Translations under genes and position numbers: made by a program | Notes under the pieces: model-generated | Databases searched by the model: none | What the model was told of the DNA's origin: nothing | What the model saw: only the letters and a program-made list of their open reading frames with translations | Assembly: GCA_947503285.1 (NCBI GenBank) | Contig: CANNDD010000006.1 | Coordinates: 62,001 to 126,000, forward strand | Source of the DNA: an uncultured Croceitalea sp. | GTDB lineage: Bacteria; Bacteroidota; Bacteroidia; Flavobacteriales; Flavobacteriaceae | Direction: 5' to 3' | Length of the DNA: 64,000 bases | Shown: piece after piece, positions 1 to 9,500 of the stretch | How the letters are laid out: each line of letters opens with the position of its first letter | Numbering within the stretch: the first letter of the stretch is position 1

Positions 1-2426
1 GCCTTGCCTTCTTTCTCAGAAGCCAGCAACAAGAATAGGTTTGTATTGTTTTGCCCCAATTCAAAGGACAGATCCTTAATTCCACCAGCATCCAAATCAA
101 CCTTCTTGGCCAAAAATTGAATCCCATTGATTTCAGTAAGTTCTTTCCGCAAGGTCTCCTTAAGGTTTTTAGCTTTGTCTTTCAAAAGCATATCCAACTG
201 CTTTCGCAATTTGGCGTTTTCCTCTTGTAATGCTGCTACGGCCTTTACAGGCTCTTTCGTGTTGTTAAGCAGATCCTTGATTTCAAAAAGGGCCCTATTA
301 TTCTTAAAATAAAAGTTTTTAACGGCGTCACAGGTAATAGCCTCAATTCTACGGATGCCCGCAGCGACCGCACTTTCAGAAGTAATTTTAAAATGCCAAA
401 GATCGGCGGTATTCTTTACGTGGGTACCACCACACAATTCAATGGACTGCCCAAACCGGACCGTTCTTACCGTATCTCCATATTTTTCGCCAAAAAGTGC
501 CATAGCGCCTTGGGCCATGGCCTCTTTTAGAGGGATACTCCGATTTTCCTCAAAAGGCAAATGCCCTTCTATTCTGGCATTAACGAAATTCTCTACACTT
601 CGCAATTCCTCAATGGTCAGCTTTGAAAAGTGTGAGAAATCGAATCGCAGGTATTTAGAATGCACTGCAGAGCCTTTTTGCTCTACATGGGTCCCTAAAA
701 CTTCACGAAGCGCTTGATGTAACAAGTGGGTAGCGGTATGGTTGCTGGCCGTACGCTGACGTTGTTTTTTATCGACAGAGGCCTTGAAGGTACCTTTGCT
801 GTTTTTTGGAAAGGTCTCTGAAAAATGAACGATTTCATTGTTCTCCCTTTTGGTATCTATGATATAAGTGATATCACCATTTGATGCCTCTAGGTATCCC
901 TTATCCCCTACTTGGCCACCACCTTCGGCATAGAAGGGGGTATGATTAAAAACCAACTGATATTGCTCGCCATCTTTTTTACTGGTTACTTTTCGATACT
1001 TCACCAATTTCACATCAGCCTCTAAGCTATCATAACCTATGAACTCTTGTTCCTTATCATCTAAAAGAATGGTCCAATCTTCTTTTGAGGTTTCTGAAGC
1101 TGCACGAGACCGCTCTTTCTGGGCTTTCAATGCTTTTTCAAATCCATCGACATCAAGGGTATATCCTTTTTCCTCAAGTATCAGCGCGGTCAAGTCTATG
1201 GGAAAACCAAAGGTGTCATATAGTTCAAAAGCCTTTTCCCCAGCAATGATTTTATTCTTGGATGCTGTCATGACAGCATCTAAGAGCACCAAACCTTGTT
1301 CTAAGGTACTCAAGAAAGAATTTTCTTCTTCCTTGACCACATTTTCAATCAATTGATACTGTTGTTTTAGTTCAGGAAAGGCTTTCCCCATATGTTCGCC
1401 CAATACCTTGACCAATCGATAAATAAAGGGTTTTCTAATATTTAGAAAAGTAAATCCGTAGCGCACGGCCCTTCTTAATATCCTTCTAATCACATAACCC
1501 GCCCCAGTATTGCTTGGTAACTGACCATCGGCAATTGAGAAGGCAACGGCCCTTATATGATCGGCAATGACCCGAATGGCAATATCCGTTGCCTCGTCCT
1601 TACCATATTTTTGATGGGTAATGGCTTCGATCTCACGGATCAAAGGCGTAAAGACATCGGTATCGTAATTTGATTTTACCCCTTGCAAGACCATGCATAG
1701 GCGTTCAAACCCCATTCCGGTGTCTACATGTTTTTCGGGTAGGTTTTCGAGTACCCCGTTGGCCTTACGATTATATTGCATAAAGACCAGGTTCCATATC
1801 TCAACGACTTGCGGGTGATCTTGATTGACCAATGTCGCCCCGGGTATTTTCGCCTTTTCCTCAGACGACCGAATATCCACATGTATTTCTGAGCAAGGCC
1901 CGCAAGGCCCTTGCTCACCCATTTCCCAGAAGTTATCTTTTTTATCGCCCATGATAATACGATCCTCGGGAAGGATCATACGCCATAAATCGAAGGCTTC
2001 CTTATCCATTTCCAAACTATCAGGCCCTTCGCAGCCCTCGAAAATGGAAACGTACAAATCGTTCTTGGCAATACCATAAACCTCGGTAAGCAATTCCCAA
2101 GCCCATTCAATGGCCTCTTTTTTAAAGTAGTCACCAAAACTCCAATTACCGAGCATTTCGAACATGGTATGGTGATAAGTGTCTTTGCCCACTTCTTCCA
2201 AATCATTATGCTTACCGCTGACCCGAAGGCATTTTTGGGTATCTGAGACCCTAACCGAGCTAGGAATGGAATTCCCTAAAAAATACTCTTTAAACTGGTT
2301 CATACCAGCATTGGTAAACATTAAAGTGGGGTCATCTTTGATGACCATCGGTGCCGAGGGAACGATTTTGTGCCCTTTAGATTCAAAAAAGTTTAAAAAC
2401 TGTTCTCTAACCTTTTGCGATGTCAT
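1..2426 (-). CDS. alaS: Alanine--tRNA ligase (C-terminus beyond window)
   Basis: Charges tRNA-Ala with alanine in the cytoplasm. The minus-strand frame starts at the ATG at 2426-2424 ([10 protein letters not shown]...) and stays open to base 1, about 808 codons; bacterial AlaRS is near 870 aa, so only the end of the C-Ala domain should be missing. The class II aminoacylation domain is N-terminal ([19 protein letters not shown]). The editing domain carries the zinc-type motif HTATH near 742-756 and CGGTH near 420-435. The frame still reads a C-Ala-like [11 protein letters not shown] at the edge. It is divergent from the M23 peptidase gene. Identification is by characteristic motifs; nothing odd was seen. 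Confidence 0.97.
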   Translation of the reverse strand, partial: MTSQKVREQFLNFFESKGHKIVPSAPMVIKDDPTLMFTNAGMNQFKEYFLGNSIPSSVRVSDTQKCLRVSGKHNDLEEVGKDTYHHTMFEMLGNWSFGDYFKKEAIEWAWELLTEVYGIAKNDLYVSIFEGCEGPDSLEMDKEAFDLWRMILPEDRIIMGDKKDNFWEMGEQGPCGPCSEIHVDIRSSEEKAKIPGATLVNQDHPQVVEIWNLVFMQYNRKANGVLENLPEKHVDTGMGFERLCMVLQGVKSNYDTDVFTPLIREIEAITHQKYGKDEATDIAIRVIADHIRAVAFSIADGQLPSNTGAGYVIRRILRRAVRYGFTFLNIRKPFIYRLVKVLGEHMGKAFPELKQQYQLIENVVKEEENSFLSTLEQGLVLLDAVMTASKNKIIAGEKAFELYDTFGFPIDLTALILEEKGYTLDVDGFEKALKAQKERSRAASETSKEDWTILLDDKEQEFIGYDSLEADVKLVKYRKVTSKKDGEQYQLVFNHTPFYAEGGGQVGDKGYLEASNGDITYIIDTKRENNEIVHFSETFPKNSKGTFKASVDKKQRQRTASNHTATHLLHQALREVLGTHVEQKGSAVHSKYLRFDFSHFSKLTIEELRSVENFVNARIEGHLPFEENRSIPLKEAMAQGAMALFGEKYGDTVRTVRFGQSIELCGGTHVKNTADLWHFKITSESAVAAGIRRIEAITCDAVKNFYFKNNRALFEIKDLLNNTKEPVKAVAALQEENAKLRKQLDMLLKDKAKNLKETLRKELTEINGIQFLAKKVDLDAGGIKDLSFELGQNNTNLFLLLASEKEGK

Positions 2427-2476
2427 CTTGGGAGTTAAGCTTTAATTAATTTTAACAGAATAAACGAAACAATTTC

Positions 2477-2484
2477 TATATTTG
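2477..2484 (+). promoter_or_regulatory. Candidate -7 element for the M23/merR unit
   Basis: TATATTTG matches the Bacteroidota -7 consensus TAnnTTTG and lies 47 bp upstream of the M23 peptidase start, in the divergent gap after alaS. No clear -33 TTG is seen at the usual distance, so this is a moderate-to-weak call. Confidence 0.4.
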
Positions 2485-2530
2485 TTTGTTACCATAAAAT
2501 GAATGACCAAAAATAGGATAATTTCACTTC

Positions 2531-3508
2531 ATGTCTAAAGTAAAATACTATTACGATCCCGATACCCTTTCGTATCGAAAGATCGAACCTAAAAAATCAA
2601 AAAGATACCGAAACGTTTTCCTTTTCTTATTGGGTTCGGCCCTTTTTGGTTTTATTACCCTCATCCTATTATTAAATACCAACCTTGTCAATACCCCTCG
2701 GGAACTTTCTTTACAACGCGAGGTTCAGAATTATGAGCTCCAGTTTGAAATCTTGGATAAGAAAATGGAACAGATGGAGCAGGTATTGGCAAATATTGAA
2801 GACCGTGACAATAATATTTATAGACTTTATTTTGAGGCAAACCCTATTCCTGAAGAACAAAGAAGGGCTGGTTTCGGAGGGGTAAATCGTTACAAGTCTT
2901 TGGAAGGCTTCAACAATTCAGAGATTATTATCGACGCTACCAAACGATTGGATATCATTCAAAAACAGATGGTCATCCAATCCAAGTCCTTAGATGAGAT
3001 TGCCAAACTTGCCGGGGAAAAGGAAAAACTACTGGCGGCCATTCCTGCCATACAACCTGTTCGAAATAAAGATTTGAAACGCATGGCATCAGGTTTTGGT
3101 TGGCGAACCGACCCTTTTACAAAAGCCCGTAAAAAACATTGGGGAATGGATTTTACCGCTCCCCGAGGGACACCGATTTTTGCTTCTGGTGACGGCAAGG
3201 TCATACGGGCCGACAACAATTCATCCGGTTTCGGAAAACACATCCGCATTGATCATGGGTACGGATATGTCAGCCTATACGCGCATTTAAGTAAATATAA
3301 CGTGACCAAAGGACAAAAAGTGAAACGTGGTGATTTGATAGGCTTTGTAGGTAATACGGGCAGATCAGAAGCACCGCACCTTCACTATGAGGTCAGAAAG
3401 GATAAGGAACGTATCAATCCCATTAATTTCTATTACGGCAGTTTGTCACCTCAAGAATTTGAGAACATGCTCAAATATGCCACACAAGAAAACCAATCTC
3501 TGGATTAA
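2531..3508 (+). CDS. M23 family metallopeptidase (LytM type), membrane anchored
   Basis: Predicted peptidoglycan endopeptidase of 325 aa. A short cytoplasmic N-terminus is followed by one transmembrane helix at about residues 25-50 (FLFLLGSALFGFITLILLL), a periplasmic coiled-coil-like stretch (about 60-180) and a C-terminal LytM domain. Zinc-site motifs are visible: HxxxD (H203, D207 in HWGMDF) and HxH (H283, H285 in PHLHYEV). With both motifs intact it should be catalytically competent, unlike the degenerate EnvC/NlpD-type activators. Its stop overlaps the ATG of the MerR gene (TAATG at 3506-3510), so the two are probably co-translated. Confidence 0.93.
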   Translation: MSKVKYYYDPDTLSYRKIEPKKSKRYRNVFLFLLGSALFGFITLILLLNTNLVNTPRELSLQREVQNYELQFEILDKKMEQMEQVLANIEDRDNNIYRLYFEANPIPEEQRRAGFGGVNRYKSLEGFNNSEIIIDATKRLDIIQKQMVIQSKSLDEIAKLAGEKEKLLAAIPAIQPVRNKDLKRMASGFGWRTDPFTKARKKHWGMDFTAPRGTPIFASGDGKVIRADNNSSGFGKHIRIDHGYGYVSLYAHLSKYNVTKGQKVKRGDLIGFVGNTGRSEAPHLHYEVRKDKERINPINFYYGSLSPQEFENMLKYATQENQSLD

Positions 3509-3837
3509 TGCATATAGACCTTCCTGAAAAACGATATTATGGTATTGGCGAAGTAGCGAAAGCCTTTGGGGTGAACACTTCGCTCATACGCTTTTGGGAA
3601 AAAGAATTCGACGCCCTTCAACCAAAAAAAAATGCCAAGGGAAACCGAAAATTCACTCCTGAGGATATTAAAAACCTCAAACTCATCTATCATTTGGTCA
3701 AAGAACGAGGCTTTACCTTAGAGGGTGCCAAAATTCACTTAAAGGAAGAAAAACACAAAACGCTCAACAACTTTGACATCATAGAAAAATTACAAAAGGT
3801 AAAAGCGGAACTGATTAAGATTAAAGAACAGCTTTAG
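3508..3837 (+). CDS. MerR family transcriptional regulator
   Basis: Small DNA-binding protein of 109 aa. The N-terminal winged helix-turn-helix is clear: YYGIGEVAKAFGV, then SLIRFWEKEF and a K-rich wing, followed by a dimerising helix at the C-terminus (residues about 85-109). There is no effector domain and no cysteine cluster, so the ligand cannot be guessed. The start ATG overlaps the stop of the M23 peptidase. A MerR protein directly after an M23 peptidase is an arrangement I recall from other Flavobacteriaceae; a role in envelope gene control is inference only. Confidence 0.9.
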   Translation: MHIDLPEKRYYGIGEVAKAFGVNTSLIRFWEKEFDALQPKKNAKGNRKFTPEDIKNLKLIYHLVKERGFTLEGAKIHLKEEKHKTLNNFDIIEKLQKVKAELIKIKEQL

Positions 3838-3976
3838 TCACCGCATAGTCACAATATCTTTATTGAAATTCATGTTAGTTCAAGGTTCTTTCAAATAAGT
3901 CGAATTGTAACAAAAATCGATTTCAGCACACTAATTCGTATAACTATAGCAAAGAATAAACACTAAAATCTCAAAA

Positions 3977-4576
3977 ATGAAAAAACTATTAATACCCTTG
4001 GTAATCTTAGGTGTCCTTATTTTTATCTTGGGCAGCTGGTATGTGAACACCAATAACACTTTGGTCGACATGAAAGGCCAAGCCACAAAGCAATGGGCCA
4101 ATGTTGAAAGCTCTTATCAAAGAAGAAGTGATTTAATCGGCAACTTGGTGAAAACCGTTCAAGGTGCTGCCGATTTTGAAAGAGGCACCCTTAAAGATGT
4201 GATAGAGGCGAGATCAAAGGCAACTTCGACAACAGTGGATATCAATAATCTTACACCTGAAAAGCTTGCCGCTTTTCAACAAGCGCAAACTGGTCTATCA
4301 TCTGCCCTATCCCGTCTTTTGGTGACCGTAGAACGTTATCCTGACCTTAAGGCCAATCAAAACTTTTTAGAACTACAGTCACAGTTGGAGGGTACTGAAA
4401 ACCGCATCAATGTAGAACGTAATCGCTTCAATGATTTAGCCGGGGAATATAATATTAAGATTGAAAAAATACCCACTAATATCATCGCCAACATTGCAGG
4501 CTTTGATGCCATGGCATTATTCAGTTCCAATGCCGGTGCCGAGAATGCCCCTGATGTCAATTTTGATTTTGAATAA
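3977..4576 (+). CDS. LemA family protein
   Basis: LemA protein of 199 aa with an N-terminal membrane helix (LLIPLVILGVLIFILGSWYV, residues 3-22) followed by the helical-bundle domain facing the periplasm. Family hallmarks include the N-proximal TLVDMKGQATKQWANVESSYQRR-like segment, VERYPDLKANQNF and LAGEYN. The biochemical role of the LemA family is not settled. It heads a lemA-TPM-TPM operon; the next gene starts 7 bp after its stop. LemA next to TPM-domain proteins is a recurrent arrangement and points to a shared membrane function. Confidence 0.95.
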   Translation: MKKLLIPLVILGVLIFILGSWYVNTNNTLVDMKGQATKQWANVESSYQRRSDLIGNLVKTVQGAADFERGTLKDVIEARSKATSTTVDINNLTPEKLAAFQQAQTGLSSALSRLLVTVERYPDLKANQNFLELQSQLEGTENRINVERNRFNDLAGEYNIKIEKIPTNIIANIAGFDAMALFSSNAGAENAPDVNFDFE

Positions 4577-4583
4577 TGATACC

Positions 4584-5021
4584 ATGTCCAAAGTAGAAGA
4601 ATTTCTTACTACCGATGAGGAACAAGAGATTGTAGATGCTATTTTAACAGCTGAACGGCATACCTCAGGCGAAATTCGGGTACATATCGAAGCTACCGCT
4701 AAAATTGACCATTTCAGCCGTGCCCAACAGGTGTTCCATTTTTTAAAAATGGATAATACCAAAGATGAAAATGGCGTGCTCTTGTATGTAGCGGTCAAAG
4801 ACAAAAAATTTGTCATTTACGGAGATAAGGGTATCGATAAAGCGGTACCCAGGGGTTTTTGGGAAACCACGAAAGAAGTGATTGCCTCCAATTTCAAAAA
4901 GGGGCAATTCAAACAAGGCATTGTTGAAGGCATTTTGAAAGCAGGCAAAGAGCTGGAAAAACATTTTCCATGGCACCATACCGACACAAATGAACTGAAC
5001 GATGCAATATCAAAAGGATAG
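4584..5021 (+). CDS. TPM domain protein, cytoplasmic type
   Basis: A 145-aa TPM_phosphatase-domain protein without signal peptide. The start ATG at 4584 (MSKVEEFLTTDEE) was chosen because a longer frame from 4461 would overlap lemA. Family features are the N-terminal EEQEIVDAILTAERHTSGEIRVHIE block, the ENGVLLYVAVKDKKFVIYGDKGI strand pair and the helix with GQFKQGIVEGILKAG. It sits between lemA and a second, exported TPM gene. Enzymatic activity has been claimed for plant members; for bacterial members the role is unclear. Confidence 0.92.
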   Translation: MSKVEEFLTTDEEQEIVDAILTAERHTSGEIRVHIEATAKIDHFSRAQQVFHFLKMDNTKDENGVLLYVAVKDKKFVIYGDKGIDKAVPRGFWETTKEVIASNFKKGQFKQGIVEGILKAGKELEKHFPWHHTDTNELNDAISKG

Positions 5022-5023
5022 GC

Positions 5024-5048
5024 CCCTCCTTACCTCACTAAAGGAGGG
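5024..5048 (+). repeat. Hairpin between the two TPM genes
   Basis: Perfect 8-bp inverted repeat CCCTCCTT (5024-5031) / AAGGAGGG (5041-5048) with a 9-nt loop, directly after the stop of the first TPM gene and 37 bp before the ATG of the second. There is no T-run after it, so it is more likely an mRNA stabilising or processing hairpin than a terminator. Confidence 0.55.
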
Positions 5049-5085
5049 AAAAACCCGTATTACATACCCAACAAAAGAAGGAAGT

Positions 5086-5868
5086 ATGAAATATACCTTA
5101 CTGGTCGTTTTTGCATTTCTAATTTCCAATTTAGGTTGGGGGCAGTTCACGATACCTGAAATTCCGAAAGAACAAACCAGTGTTTATGATTACATCGACT
5201 TGCTGTCGGCTTCACAAAAAACAACGTTGGAGCAGAAATTACTACGATACGCCGATAGCACTTCTACCCAAATCGTTATTGCCATCATAAGTTCTACTAA
5301 AGGCGAAGACATAAATTACCTAGGGGCCAAATGGGGACAAAAATGGGGAATAGGTCAAGCTGATGAAGATAATGGCATACTGATCTTGCTGGCAAAAGAC
5401 GATAGAAAAATAGCCATTAGTACCGGATATGGTGTAGAAGAATACCTTACCGACCTCATGAGTAAGCGCATCATTGAATCCATCATCATTCCAGAATTTA
5501 AATCGGGCAACTATTATCAAGGACTCCAAAAAGGTTCTGAAGCGGTATTTCAGGTATTGACCGGCCAGTTCAAAGAGGACCGGGATTTCAACAGGGATGC
5601 TGTTGGATTTGAGCGATTTTTACCTTTTATCATCTTTTTGGTCATTTGGATCATTTTAGCGAGCAGAAAAAGAAGGGGTGGTGGTAAAAACAATCGAGGT
5701 GGCCGCGGCAAAAGCGGTATGGACATTTGGGACATGATCATTTTAAGCAACATGGGCCGTGGTGGCTACGGTGGGCGTTCTTCTGGCGGTGGTTTTGGCA
5801 GTGGAGGTTTTGGTGGTGGCTTTGGAGGAGGTGGCTTTGGGGGCGGTGGCGCTTCCGGGGGATGGTAA
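5086..5868 (+). CDS. TPM domain protein with signal peptide and Gly-rich tail
   Basis: Exported TPM protein of 260 aa. The start at 5086 (MKYTLLVVFAFLISNLGWGQ) gives a clean signal peptide; a longer frame from 5002 would add 28 residues across the preceding hairpin and is disfavoured. The order is TPM domain (about 30-165, with TTLEQKLLRYADSTSTQIVI and NGILILLAKDDRKIAI), one transmembrane helix (FLPFIIFLVIWIILA), a basic turn, and a Gly/Ser-rich tail of GGGFG repeats. This is the YgcG-like architecture. Last gene of the lemA operon. Confidence 0.93.
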   Translation: MKYTLLVVFAFLISNLGWGQFTIPEIPKEQTSVYDYIDLLSASQKTTLEQKLLRYADSTSTQIVIAIISSTKGEDINYLGAKWGQKWGIGQADEDNGILILLAKDDRKIAISTGYGVEEYLTDLMSKRIIESIIIPEFKSGNYYQGLQKGSEAVFQVLTGQFKEDRDFNRDAVGFERFLPFIIFLVIWIILASRKRRGGGKNNRGGRGKSGMDIWDMIILSNMGRGGYGGRSSGGGFGSGGFGGGFGGGGFGGGGASGGW

Positions 5869-5919
5869 TCTTGAAGTTTTACGCAACCTTTCCTAACCTC
5901 AGCCTCTTAAAAGAAAACG

Positions 5920-6369
5920 ATGTTTCTAAAAAATGTTATTGCAAGCCTCATGGTTCTATGTGCTACCTGCTGCCCTGAAGATGATTGTGCTGCCGTTTTA
6001 TGTGAAGGACCGCCAACCTTGGCTTTTGATTTGGAATTGGATAATGCCAATGTGTTTCAGAACGAAGCCTATGCCCTTGAAGATATAAGGGTTACTGGAG
6101 ACAACACCGATGGTTTTACGCTTGAACTAGCAACTTTCAACGCAGAAGAACCCGAATCAATTTTGGTATTGCAAAATTTTGATTGGACCATCGGCACCTC
6201 TGAAAATAGTTTGATCATAGCAGACAGTATTGCAATACCACTTACCATTGAAATAGCACTTTCAGAATCAGATGGGTGCTGTGGCGGAATTGCAAGATTG
6301 GAACGTCTTGTAATTAATGGTGCCACCCAAGAAGACCTTAATGGCTTTTATACCATAAGCCTAGACTAG
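5920..6369 (+). CDS. Small cysteine-containing lipoprotein, unknown function
   Basis: A 149-aa secreted protein, not recognised as a named family. The N-terminus (MFLKNVIASLMVLCATCC) is a short signal with cysteines at 14, 17 and 18 that can serve as a lipidation site, followed by PEDDCAAVLCEGPP. The mature part looks beta-rich and acidic, with a further CC pair in ESDGCCGGIARL. It follows the lemA-TPM operon at a 51-bp distance and precedes the macroglobulin gene by 179 bp, so operon membership is uncertain. Confidence 0.75.
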   Translation: MFLKNVIASLMVLCATCCPEDDCAAVLCEGPPTLAFDLELDNANVFQNEAYALEDIRVTGDNTDGFTLELATFNAEEPESILVLQNFDWTIGTSENSLIIADSIAIPLTIEIALSESDGCCGGIARLERLVINGATQEDLNGFYTISLD

Positions 6370-6548
6370 GCCAAAAACCCTTTTATCGCGTATCACAAAT
6401 TATTCTTAATAGAAAATCCGCCTTGAAACTACTTGCGTAATTAAATAGAGTTCAATACTCGAAAACCCCATTTTCAGTGAACCTCTTGCTTTCTTTTTAG
6501 GCTATCTTGCAAGCGCAGAAAAAAGTTTCATCTTAAATTACCGCACTA

Positions 6549-9500
6549 ATGGGTCGTTTTCTTAAAGTATTCCTGGCAGTTTTCACACTTATCATTTCAT
6601 GCAAAAATAAAGGGGAGGAAGTTGCCACGGATAACCTTTTTAGGTTCAAGGATTACATCAGTTCGCATACCAGCGGACAACAAAGTATTGCCAATCCGAT
6701 TAAAATTCTTTTGGCGAAACAAGCAACTCAATTTGAACTAAATCAAGAACTATCAAGCGAGTATCTTAAAATCAACCCTAAAGTTGACGGAAAACTGGTC
6801 ATTGAAAACGGCAGGGAGCTTGTTTTTGTTCCCTTGGAATTTCTAAAGCCAAATACCGAGTATTCGGTCACCCTGCAGCTGGGAAAACTGCTAGAGGCAG
6901 TTCCACCTGAATTCAAAACATATAGTTTTTCATTCAAGACCCTGGCACCTAATTTTAAAATCGATCTTGGTGATTTACAATCCTACAACAAAGACTGGCA
7001 GTACCTAGAGGGCACCGTAGAGACCTCAGATCTGGTCGATATGGAAAAAGTAAAGCGTATTTTATCTGCTAAAAAGCAAGGCGAGGAACTTTCCATTAAA
7101 TGGCAAAACATCGATTTAAACGCTACGTATTTCAACTTTAAGATCGATAGTATTCGAAGAACGGTTGATGATGGCGTGTTGGATATCAGTTGGTCTGGAA
7201 AAGCATTAGGGGTAACCAATCAAGGCTCTCAAAGCTATACCGTGCCCGGTTTGAATAAATTTGTCGTGCTGAATGCTAGAACCGCGGTTGCCCCAAATGC
7301 CTCCCTAACCATCAACTTTTCTGAACCGCTAATGACCGATCAAGACCTCAATGGTCTGGTCTCCATAGAAAATGCGGAAAACCTGCGCTATGAAATTGAT
7401 GGTAACGTGCTAAAAGTATACCCAACCAACCGTATTCTTGGCGAGGTACGAGTGACCATTTTCGAGGGTATCAAAAGTGCCTACGGATTTTCGTTGAAAT
7501 CCAATTTTTCTGAACTGGTCTCCTTTGAACAATTAAAACCAAGTGTACGACTCATTTCGAAAGGAACGATTTTGCCCAATGCGGCGGCCACACCCATTTA
7601 TTTTGAAACCGTCAACCTTGCCGCCGTTGAAGTCAGGGTCATTCAGGTTTTTGAAGATAATATGCTTCAATTTCTTCAAAATAATGAACTCACCCAAACC
7701 TACAATTCAGACCTTCGCCCTGTTGGTAGAAGGGTGGCTTATAAAGTGATTCCCTTAACGGAAAACAATTCGGGCAACAGCAGTTATTGGAAAGCCCATG
7801 CCCTTGATTTATCAGAACTTATAAAAGTAAACCCGGGCTCCCTCTACCGTGTGGAGCTGAGTTTTAAAAAAGAACATATTATGTACGACTGTGGTGATTC
7901 GGCTGATGGGACCAAAAGCACGAATGCCATTGCGTTTGAGCAAAGTGAGGACGAAAGCGGTCTTGAGGAACGGTATTGGGACAACCAAATCTACTATTGG
8001 AGAAATTACAATTACAACTGGGAAGAGCAGGATAACCCCTGCCATGAGGCCTATTACAATCCTGATCGCGTGGTGTTTACCAATCTTTTGGGTAGTGACC
8101 TTGGGCTTATTGTAAAAAAAGGGAACAACCGTAGTTACCATTTCGCGGCAACGAACCTGCTCACTTCCAATCCGGAACCCAGCACCCGAATAAAACTCTA
8201 TAACTACCAACAACAACTATTGGGCGAGGTGGTAACCGATGCTTCAGGATTTGCCATTTATGATGGCGATGCGACCATTACCTTTGCCGTGGCACAAAAG
8301 GAAAATAGTTTTGCCTACGCAAAATTAGCCGATGGCAATGCACTTTCACTGAGTAAGTTCGATGTTTCAGGGGAACAACTTCAAAGTGGTCTACAGGGCT
8401 TTCTTTATGCTGAAAGAGGGGTTCATCGACCTGGGGACACGGCCCACTTGACCTTTGTTCTAGATGATAAGGCCAACCCACTACCCGAAAACCACCCCGT
8501 TACGTTAGAGGTATCTGATGCCCGTGGAAAACTCGTTCAACGAACCGTTCTCAAAAATGGTAATGTTAAGGCCGATGAAGGGGTTTTTGCGAGAAAAGAG
8601 AATGGCTTCTACTACTTTCCAATCCCCACGAAGACCACTGCCCCAACAGGCACATGGAATGTAAAAGTGCTTGTTGGCGGTGCACAGTTCAACAAAAACC
8701 TAAAAATAGCCACGGTCAAACCCAATCGATTAAAGGTCAATTTTACGTTTGATGAAGCCGTGCTCAGTGCCAAAGAAAGTAATAGTGGTAAAATTAATGT
8801 CAAATGGCTGCATGGGGCACCGGCAAGAAATCTAAAAATAGACATCAACACGAAATTACAAGCTACCAACACGGCTTTTCCGAAGTACGAAGCGTACGTA
8901 TTTCAAGATCCCGTAAGAACATTTAACGAGACAGAACTGCAGTTTTTGAATTCAAACCTAAACGAAGAAGGGGAACTTAACATCAATAAAAAAATACCCG
9001 TTACCAACAATGCGCCTGGTATGCTACAGGCTACTTTTACTACAAAGGTATTTGAGGGCGGTGGCGATTTTTCAATAGATGTCTTCTCTAGAAAAATTGC
9101 TCCTTTTTCCCATTTTGTAGGTTTAAAATCTCCCGAGGCTCGTCAATATGGCTCTTATCTGACTGATGAGAACACTACGTTTGATGTGATTTCCGTAAAT
9201 GAAAAAGGAAACCCTACCCCAAATAGAAAACTTGATGTCCAAATTTTTAAAATTGAATGGCGTTGGTGGTGGAACCGGGGTTACGACAACCTATCCCGCT
9301 ATGAAAATGCCACGGTACACCGTCCTTTCAAAACATTGAAGGTTACCACTGGGGCTGATGGCAAGGGAAATTTCAAAATCAATATTCCTGATAATGAAGG
9401 AGGGCGATTTTTAATTCGGGTATTGGATAAGGCCAGTGGCCACGCTACTGGACGAACGGCCTACTTTTATAGAAATTGGTGGAAAAGACCTGCCAGCGGT

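Noticed and set aside
5727-5978. Trp-rich reading frame (WWLRWAFFWRWFWQW)
   Set aside because: It is the shifted frame of the Gly-rich tail (GGN repeats) of the exported TPM protein and not a real gene.
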